Below are positions 56,918-64,000 of a stretch of DNA of 64,000 nucleotides, piece after piece (positions within the stretch are counted from its first letter, which is position 1; every line of letters begins with the position of its first letter). Made by a program: the position numbers and the translations under genes. This DNA comes from Actinostola sp. cb2023 (lineage: Eukaryota > Cnidaria > Anthozoa > Actiniaria > Actinostolidae): assembly GCA_033675265.1 (NCBI GenBank), contig JAUJYZ010000416.1:62001-126000 (forward strand), in the 5' to 3' direction. The notes beneath the pieces are model-generated. The model saw only the letters and a list, made by a program, of their open reading frames with translations, was not told where the DNA came from and made no database searches.

Positions 56918-58140
56918 TTTATTTTTATACTGAATGGGTATGGGTCAACGGGAATTGGAATTGGAAGGATATTTGAAGATTTCCTAGATTGTCCTCATGC
57001 AGATGGCTTACAAATTCTCATTGTCAAGGCCAGGTATATTTTTTAAGCTTGTTAAATAACTTTGTGATACGTCCAGGACTTGTGCGCACAGCTTCCTATC
57101 AGAAACATGTATATAACTCATCCCCCCATCCTCTCCCACCCTAACACCCGTCGATTGATTACAATTAAAAAGAGTTTCAAACCCTAACAGGACCTAACAG
57201 AGATCATATACACAAGTACAGTTTTTCAGCCATTTCAATTCTTTTGTATCACTCTAGCTTAGGGTGTTCACGATGGAACGTCAATATTTTTGTCCATTAA
57301 GGTGTCGTTTAGCACACAAATAAATATAAAACACCGTCACACTGTGTTGGTGGCCTAGACCGTTCAAGCATGTAATCTATTTTAACACAACCATTAAAAT
57401 GACTGCAACTCTTATTTGTCTGTCTGTTTTAACTGATATGGTATATTTTAATGAATTACACTGAATTACACTGAATTGAGGCTAAGCCTGAGCAAACGCG
57501 TCTTTTGTCAAGAAGTACAGCAGTGTCAAAACAACTCGAAACTGGAGTATTGGAGGGATGTAAAAAAAACACTGAAACCGCTCTCTCCTCATTTGTTTTG
57601 CTTTTAAAATATAAAAATATTGATTGATTATAATGTATATTATAAATTATATTTTATCAGCTGTAAAGCGCTATGGACAATTAGTGTTTAGCGCTATATA
57701 AGTTCATATACATTCTGACTAAGATTCTAAAGTTTAATCGTAGTCTTAGAATGGTAGACGTTACCGACCACGTGTGCTGTGCGTAGTCTTTCACTTGATG
57801 ATTACTAGCATTAACTATAGCCAATCTCAATATATAATTATAGCACCAAGTTAAGCCTAATGCATAAAACGAATGTGCAAATGCCCGACGACAATCTTAA
57901 CATCTGTGAACAATAAAAAATCGAATATTAAAGTTTAAATCCCTTCGGGGGTACTCCCACACTGATATGCTTTCTAATGGCTCATTAATATTCAATTAGG
58001 TAGCTTGCCAATCAAGTGCGCTAAATTATACCACGTGATGACATCTGTAAATCACGAACAGATCCATGAAGCTAAAAGTCGGGGACGGCTTTGAATGTCT
58101 CAGGGGAGTGCGGGGCTGATTAGATATGTAATCACTTGCT
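56918..58140. other. Intergenic DNA with LINE-like tail pieces
   Basis: AATATTGATTGATTATAATG (about 57616) and GTAAAGCGCTATGG / AGCGCTATATAAG (about 57663-57700) resemble retroelement 3' ends. No gene is seen. Confidence 0.45.
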
Positions 58141-58145
58141 TATAC

Positions 58146-58378
58146 AGAACTCATTAATAAAACATTAGTGTCTGTTACACGGATACATAACTGATGAATA
58201 AAACATTAGTGTCTGTTACACGGATACAGAACTGATGAATGAAACATCAGTGTCTGTTACACGGATACAGAACTGATGAATGAAACATTAGTGTCTGTTA
58301 CACGAATACAGAACTGATGAATAAAACATCAGTGTCTGTTACACGGATACAGAACTGATGAATAAAACATTATTTTAA
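58146..58378. repeat. 41-bp tandem repeat, ~5.6 copies
   Basis: The unit contains ACAGAACTGATGAATAAAAC and ATTAGTGTCTGTTACACGG. Copies start at about 58146, 58187, 58228, 58269, 58310 and 58351, with single-base differences. Confidence 0.9.
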
Positions 58379-58529
58379 CAGTCACTGTAGACGTAACTGA
58401 ACCCCATGTGACATTGAAATCGGCTGTTTACTTTTAGCTTCATGAGCATATACCTGTAAAATAAAAACAAAACAAAAAACAAATTTGAAAAATAAATTTA
58501 TTGAATATGAAGAAATATATAACAATTAT

Positions 58530-59045
58530 CCATCACTACAACTTACTCTTTCTTTGTGAAATGAATAACACAGTTATTGAAAATAGGATTAATCATCATT
58601 GGGAAATTGTTGCATTGGTCTATTGCATTATCTATTTCTGGCATAGGAATTTGTGCCGAAATATCGTCACTGATATCAAACTGGCTAAACTGTTGTGGCT
58701 CAAAGCCCTTCAGAGCCAATTATATTACTAAACAAATTAAAGTCAAACGACGGTAAATCAATATCAGTAGAAGACTGAGATGCATGCGAACTTAGATTAA
58801 AGTCAAACGACGGTAAATGAACATCAGTAGAAGACTGAGATGTACTTGTATGAGTTTGCGAACTTACAGGAGTCAGAGCAGCACTGGCCTTTTCTAACTA
58901 CTCCACTTTGAAAGAGCTGAGAACACACGTTATCCTCAAGGAGTGCATGCAATCGATTGACTGCTTTATGAAACTGCAAAATCTTACTAAATCTGCAATG
59001 CTAAACACTTTTTTCAACATTCCAACAAACTCAATCAATAAAAGT
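58530..59045 (-). pseudogene. Minus-strand coding remnant rich in S/T and F-D-F repeats
   Basis: Read on the minus strand, 59040-58727 gives a nearly open frame with one TAG: VFSIADLVRFCSFIKQSIDC, then LEKASAALTP and two copies of SQSSTDxxLPSFDFNLxS. After a one-base shift the frame continues with QQFSQFDISDDIS, PEIDNAIDQC, and a stop near 58550. The 57-bp internal duplication is visible as repeated GTCAAACGACGGTAAAT on the + strand. The family is not recognised. It is cut by the fold-back element starting at 59046. Confidence 0.42.
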
Positions 59046-60498
59046 ATGGAGCGGTATCAAGGTCGAAAATATAACTCGTTCTACACGATAGGATGTTTCG
59101 CCTATACGATAGGATGTTTCGCCTATACGATAGGATGTTTCGCCTATACGATAGGATGTTTCGCCTATATGATAGGATGTTCCGCCTATACGATAATATA
59201 CGATAGGACACCACTGCTAGAAAGTAAGACGGTTCGCCCTTCTCGTGCGATGTAAATCATGTCATATCGCAGCAAAACAAAATAGTTTGTTGCCGCACGA
59301 CCTTCTCGCGGTGAGAGGGTCAAAAATCATGAAACGTTTCGACTTGGGAACTGGTAACCAACGATTTCATGGAACCGAGGCTAAAGCTCCAATGGACTTG
59401 TGGGATAGCACATCCAACATGGCGAACGGTGCAGAAATTTGCTTTATTCGACAACGGTTGATTGAAAACTACAAAAAAAATGTATGTGAAATTTGTCGAA
59501 TGATGGAATCGCAATTGGATGAAGACATCTTAGATAGCTTGATATTCAGAGTGAACTCCTTGAGGTATCTACTCGTTAGATGTGAAGGCATAATTGATAT
59601 TCCTGAAGACATTTAAGCTTATGTTACACATGTATTTGGACAGAGCTGAAGTTAGAATATCTGAATGTCAGCTTAGTAGGGAAACCGTTTCATATCAAGC
59701 TCGAAAAGTGTTCTCACACGACAGGGGAAGACCGGCTCTTTCTCAGTATATCACTATCCTGAAAAACCTTTGTTATTCAAATCAAGAACTCTTTGTAGAA
59801 CGAGGCATACAACAATATGAACTATTGTTATTCAAATTTTCAGGGATTCAGGACGGTGATATACTGAGAAAGCCCCGGAAGACCCTCTTTCGATATCCCA
59901 AAAGAGCAGCTTGAGCTATTTTTAGAAATCGGTTTCAGTATTCCTGAAATGGCTAATATTCTTGGGGCATCTGCAAGCATGATTAAAAGAAGAATGTATT
60001 CATATAATTTGTAACCACTTCTTGCATATTACTATTAGTACTCGAGGTCGATGAGCACGATGCTTTCGCACCGTCTGCCATGATGGATGTGCTATCCCAC
60101 AAGTCCATTGGAGCTTTAGCCTCGGTTCCATGAAGTCGTTAGTTACCAGTTCCCAAGTCGAAACGTTTCATGATATTTGACCCTCTCACCGCGAGAAGGT
60201 CGTGCGGCAAAAAACTATTTTGTTTTGCTGCGATATGACATGATTTACATCGCACGAGAAGGGCGAACCGTCTTACTTTCTAGCAGTGGTGTCCTATCGT
60301 ATATTATCGTATAGGCGGAACATCCTATCGTATAGGCGAAACATCCTATCGTATAGGCGAAACATCCTATCGTAATAGGCGGAACATCCTATCGTATAGG
60401 CGGAACATCCTATCGTATAGGCGAAACATCCTATCGTATAGGCGAAACATCCTATCGTGTAGAACGAGTTATATGTTCGACCTTGATACCGCTCCATA
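59046..60498. mobile_element. Fold-back transposon with ~400-bp TIRs carrying 20-bp repeats
   Basis: Arms 59046-59425 and 60073-60498 are inverted copies (ATGGAGCGGTATCAAGGTCG at the outer end, GGATAGCACATCC at the inner end). Each arm contains a tandem array of GATAGGATGTTTCGCCTATAC, read as a 20-bp period of ACGATAGGATGTTTCGCCTA: about six copies on the left and eight on the right. The single-copy centre encodes protein remnants (see 59424-60014). The structure matches foldback-type DNA elements. Confidence 0.82.
59424..60014 (+). pseudogene. Helix-turn-helix protein remnant inside the fold-back element
   Basis: Three frame pieces follow each other: NYKKNVCEICRMMESQLDED with LRYLLVRCEGI (to 59616), VSYQARKVFSHDRGRPALSQ (to 59914), and FDIPKEQLELFLEIGFSIPE, MANILGASASMIKRRM (to a stop at 60012-60014). 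The GRP.fdi..EQL..l...GFs...iA..LG.S..t..RR pattern is a winged/HTH DNA-binding part found next to integrase-like DDE domains in some animal transposon proteins. The catalytic part is missing. It needs two frameshifts and is probably dead. Confidence 0.5.
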
Positions 60499-61139
60499 GA
60501 AAAGGTCTTTAGGGACTAATATACTAATTAGCTTAAGTTGTTCTTGGATATGTTTTATTGTTGGCTTTTGCATGTATATCACTTTATAGGAATCAAACAT
60601 TGAACTCCTTTCGCAAATAAAAAATAGTTTCTAAACTAAAGACTATGTTTCATATAGTGTAATTGAATATTAAAGTTTTAGAAGCCGTTAACGTTTTAAA
60701 CTACCGATACAGAACGGCCACTCATTCTGTAAATAGTACATATAGGTATGTGCCCCCGAATAGGGTATGGTTTTTGAACCTCCAGATCCTTAATTTGGGT
60801 ATATATATTTTATTTTGACTAAAACATCCGCTTAGTGTAACAGCCAGTGTATGTACTTCTGATATTAGCGATTTCCAAAGGAATAGTATTAACTTTTTCC
60901 TTAAATTGGGTCTATCTTTCTGCAGTGACAAATCCTTGGAAAGGGTATGAATTTTCCAATTGTTCATCTTTAAATAGGGTTAGGGTTTCGACATCCCGGG
61001 GACACACCCCTATCCTAAGTTTACGGGAGTACCCCCCACCCCCCCGGGGTTTAAACCTCAATGGTTAATTTATAACATTGTAAACTATTGCATTGTGAAT
61101 TTATAATCGTTTGTAAATTACTTTTAGACAAACAGAGAT
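60499..61139. other. Intergenic DNA
   Basis: No gene is seen. A C/G-rich phrase (TACCCCCCACCCCCCCGGGG) at about 61030-61049 and AGGGTATG-type phrases belong to dispersed repeats. Confidence 0.4.
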
Positions 61140-63894
61140 ATGAGGCTTTGGCTGTATATCGCAGTTTTGGCATTTCTTGTACCTGGCCATCAATGCTTAA
61201 GGTAAGATAAAGTTACCGTAGCTCCAAGCATGTTAATGCATTTTTGTTCCATTTTGTTTACTTCTATTTTCTGTTCTTTACTAGTTTCCTTTGCTCTTCT
61301 CTTTCCTATCTCTAGTTTATCATGTTTTGAATAACTTTGGATTTGTTTTGTTTTCTATATCTATATCTCATCTCATCTCATCTCATCTCATCTCATCTCA
61401 TCTCATCTCATCTCATCTCATCTCATCTCATCTCATCTCATCTCATCTCATCTCATCTCATCTTCATATATATTCGTATTGATCAGGCCATCATTCTTCA
61501 GGCGGTAAGATAAAGTTACTGTAGCTCCAATCATATTAATGTTTAACTACATTTATATTCCATTTTGTTTACTTCTATTTTCTGTTCTTTACTAGTTTCC
61601 TTTGCTCTTCTCTTTCCTATCTCTAGTTTATCATGTTTTGAATAACTTTGGATTTGTTTTGTTTTCTATATCTTCATCTCATCTCATCTCATCTCGTCTC
61701 GTCTCGTCTCGTCTCGTCTCGTCTCGTCTCGTCTCGTCTCGTCTCGTCTCGTCTCGTCTCGTCTCGTCTCGTCTCGTCTCGTCTCGTCTCGTCTCGTCTC
61801 GTCTCGTCTCGTCTCGTCTCGTCTCGTCTCGTCTCGTCTCGTCTCGTCTCGTCTCGTCTCGTCTCGTCTCGTCTCGTCTCGTCTCGTCTCGTCTCGTCTC
61901 GTCTCGTCTCGTCTCGTCTCGTCTCGTCTCGTCTCGTCTCCTCTCATCTCCTCTCATCTCATATCATCTCATCTCATCTTCATTTCATCTTACCTACTGG
62001 TAAGATGAAGTTACTGTGGCTACAAGCATATTAAAGGGGCACTGTCAGCCGGTGAGTCTGCGCAGTAACGACCTTTTTTTTCCTAATTAGCATATGTGCT
62101 CCATTCATTTGTTGACAGTGATTTACGGCGAGGATATTTTTGTAAATCGCTAAGAAATGGTTGTCGTTTGCGAAATATAACGATTAATTCGAAGTATCGA
62201 TAGTTATAGAAGGTCATAGAAGGCTATCCAGACTCTTTGTTGAAGTATCGATGACTGTTTCTGATGATAAATCACGGTTTTTGTACTAGACATGGAACAT
62301 TGACCGTTCATCTTGCTTTTATTCATACTGAGACAAGTGACCCGTGTAATTGCCAAATAACATACTCAACAGTGAATACAAAGAAAACGAAAACTCCAGG
62401 CTGTTCATGCAAACTGCAAATATTTATTTCTCCGATTTGCACAGTATCGACTAGTCAAATAAGCACTGAATAAAGCCCGAATTACGACCGATGCTCGATC
62501 GCGATGAAGCGACAGTTGCTGCTGTACAAGTACAACAGCGACTGAGGAAAGGGACAGATAATTATATATTGACAGACCTATCAGAATAAGGATTTTTGCA
62601 CTCAAGTCTAAAGTAATACAATAGCAAAAGTTCCATAGTAGTCGGAGCTTGTTTGCATTTACAAATATTTTAATTTATAGACTTGTAAGTTCTTCTTTGA
62701 GAATATAATAATTCGAGTGAAGTCAGTTTGGTATCAAACGTTCGGCTTACTTTCCTACCTCCTTTGAACCCTCCTTTAGTACTCCAAAGCTAGGAGCTGG
62801 ATGTCTAGCGAACTCAGCAATCTGTATTCTATCTTCCCAGTAAACCAAAATTTATAAGCTTGTCGCCTGAATACATTCGTTATCAACCACTACCTTGCCG
62901 GCGGCCGCCATGCCAGAAGCCATCGTTCTCGCCGATTAAATAAAAAACGTATAAACTTGGACTTCAAACCAAAAATAACTACTTGAAAATATCAAATAAC
63001 AATCAGTCTAAATAACTTAACAAGTATAATCTTCTAGAGTGCAAGGATGTTGTAGACATTTCCAGATGAATTCGATGGCTATCTACCTCTAGCTATACCT
63101 CTCGGGACTTTGAAAAACTTTGCCAATTTTTTCAAGTTAGATACTCGGCCCAGGCCTCCGGTCGCACGGTGACAGTGCCCCTTTAATGTTTAACTACATT
63201 TATATTCCATTATGTTTACTAGTATTTTCTGTTCTTTACTAGTTTCCTTTGCTCTTCTCTTTCCTATCTCTAGTTTATCATGTTTTGAATGACTTTGAAT
63301 TTGTTTTGATTTCTATTTCTTTATCTCATCTCATCCTTCATTTTCGTGTCAGTGAATTGGGTCGACGACGTACCTACCGGTAAGATGAAGTTACTGTATC
63401 TCCAAGCATATTAATGCTTATTAATAACTACATTTATATTCCATTATGTTTACTAGTATTTTCTGTTCTTTACTAGTGTCCTTTGCTCTTCTCTTTCCTA
63501 TCTCTAGTTTATCATGTTTTGAATAACTTTGGATTTGTTTTGTTTTGTTTTCTATATCTTTATCTCATCTCATCACATCTCATCTCATCTCATCACATCT
63601 CGTCTTCATATTCGTATCAGGCGACGATACGACAGGTAAGATGAAGTTACTGTAACTCAAAGCAAATTATTTATGTTTAACTAATTATAAGTTCCATTTT
63701 ATAATAAAATAATTTAGATATAACGCGCACTCTGATTAGTCAAAACACCGTTTTAGATGAGGGTATCTAGGGAAATTATATTCCATTGTGTTTACTTTTC
63801 CTTTCTGTGCTTTACCAGATTCCATTAATTTATTCTTCTCTTTAATGTCCTTTCTCTAGTGCTCCATCTCCAACTCCTTACAGAGAGACTAAGG
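61140..63894 (+). CDS. Secreted Arg-rich protein gene built of microexons (partial, 3' beyond window)
   Basis: Exon 1 (61140-61201) encodes a signal peptide, MRLWLYIAVLAFLVPGHQCL, with donor GGTAAGAT in phase 2. Candidate microexons with AG/GT borders follow: 61487-61504 (18 nt), 63353-63379 (27 nt), 63621-63635 (15 nt) and 63860-63894 (35 nt). The first three are multiples of three and keep phase 2. They add PSFFR, ELGRRRTYR, RRYD and then APSPTPYRETK. A copy at about 61985-61999 ends TACCTACTG/GTAAG but has lost its acceptor. The product would be a small, basic, secreted peptide or repeat protein. No family is recognised. The start fits the Kozak-poor AT-rich context and an acceptor-like TTTTAG at 61123-61128. 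Confidence 0.55.
61366..61463. repeat. (CTCAT)n microsatellite
   Basis: About 19 pentamers lie directly upstream of the 18-nt microexon, forming its pyrimidine-rich 3' intron part. Confidence 0.95.
61676..61980. repeat. (CTCGT)n microsatellite with CTCAT edges
   Basis: About 50 CTCGT units are flanked by CTCAT units. A single T-to-G type change (CTCAT to CTCGT on this strand) has spread through the array. Long RRDET or VSSRL frames are artefacts of the repeat. Confidence 0.95.
62033..63186. mobile_element. 1.15-kb DNA element inserted in the third intron
   Basis: Ends TTAAAGGGGCACTGTCA (62033) and TGACAGTGCCCCTTTAA (63186) are inverted copies. The paralogous intron sequence breaks exactly at them and resumes after. 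No transposase ORF was found. Confidence 0.82.
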
Positions 63895-64000
63895 GTAAGA
63901 TCACTGAGTTACTATAGATCATATTATTTATTAACTAATCAACTCTACTCCAACTCCAACTTCGACTCCAACTCCAACTCTATACATATATAATCGAACT
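63895..64000. other. Right edge, intronic
   Basis: After donor GTAAGATC the sequence continues with CTCCAACTCCAACTTCGACTCC-type low-complexity repeats, written here only as an (ACTCCA)n-like tract, to the window end. Confidence 0.4.

Larger units (their letters stand above)
61202..63859. repeat. Five paralogous introns separating the microexons
   Basis: The block GGTAAGAT(A/G)AAGTTAC, TAGCTCCAAGCATATTAATG, TTACTAGTTTCCTTTGCTCT and CTAGTTTATCATGTTTTGAA recurs after 61201, 61504, 61999 (resuming at 63187), 63379 and, degenerate, 63635. It is each time followed by CTCAT-type repeats before the next acceptor. The gene has grown by tandem duplication of an intron-plus-microexon unit. Confidence 0.85.

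Noticed and set aside
61602..62034. VSSRL / RRDET ORFs over 90 codons
   Set aside because: Pentanucleotide (CTCGT)n artefacts.

Overview
This looks like nuclear DNA from an invertebrate animal, most likely a cnidarian and probably an anthozoan. The sequence is AT-rich. Genes are split by GT-AG introns, many carrying fold-back elements. The mobile elements include a Penelope-like RT/GIY-YIG retroelement, a Crypton-type tyrosine recombinase, Tc1/mariner, a HARBI1-like transposase and LINE tails. The phylum is inferred from family content and gene style; nothing here proves it.

Layout. 1-3.9 kb: a Penelope-like pseudogene, a 387-bp-arm palindrome made from a second Penelope copy, a fold-back element and microsatellites. 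4.0-23.6 kb, + strand: one large gene assembled here from 22 exons whose splice phases agree. It encodes pentraxin/LamG, MAM and CUB domains, an LRR N-cap, seven 72-nt LRR exons, a seven-helix rhodopsin-type domain and a C-terminal pseudokinase. It resembles a leucine-rich-repeat receptor of the LGR/relaxin-receptor/GRL101 type with kinase-fold cytoplasmic exons added. 23.6-36.4 kb: intergenic DNA with many inverted-repeat elements and a two-exon Crypton-type recombinase gene (minus strand, 28962-30554). 36.6-40.9 kb: a broken CRESS-like Rep (HUH endonuclease plus SF3 helicase) and a frameshifted Tc1/mariner transposase, both between two copies of a ~205-bp direct repeat. 42-48.4 kb: TIR elements and a LINE 3' end. 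48.9-55.06 kb: a 6.1-kb satellite of about 62 units that begins inside the 3' end of an ORF. 55.3-56.4 kb: a HARBI1-like transposase with one frameshift. 58.1-60.5 kb: a short tandem array, a minus-strand coding remnant and a 1.45-kb fold-back element with ~400-bp TIRs and helix-turn-helix-like coding remnants. 61.1 kb to the right edge: the start of a gene for a secreted, arginine-rich protein. It has a signal-peptide exon followed by in-phase microexons, each separated by a copy of the same intron containing CTCAT/CTCGT repeats.

The host genes visible are the receptor, the recombinase gene (possibly domesticated) and the secreted-protein gene. The rest is mostly transposon and satellite DNA. 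The most interesting items are the receptor-pseudokinase architecture, the tandem microexon/intron gene, the Rep element with iteron-like motifs, and the satellite that starts inside an ORF. All calls come from reading the sequence; no database search was possible.
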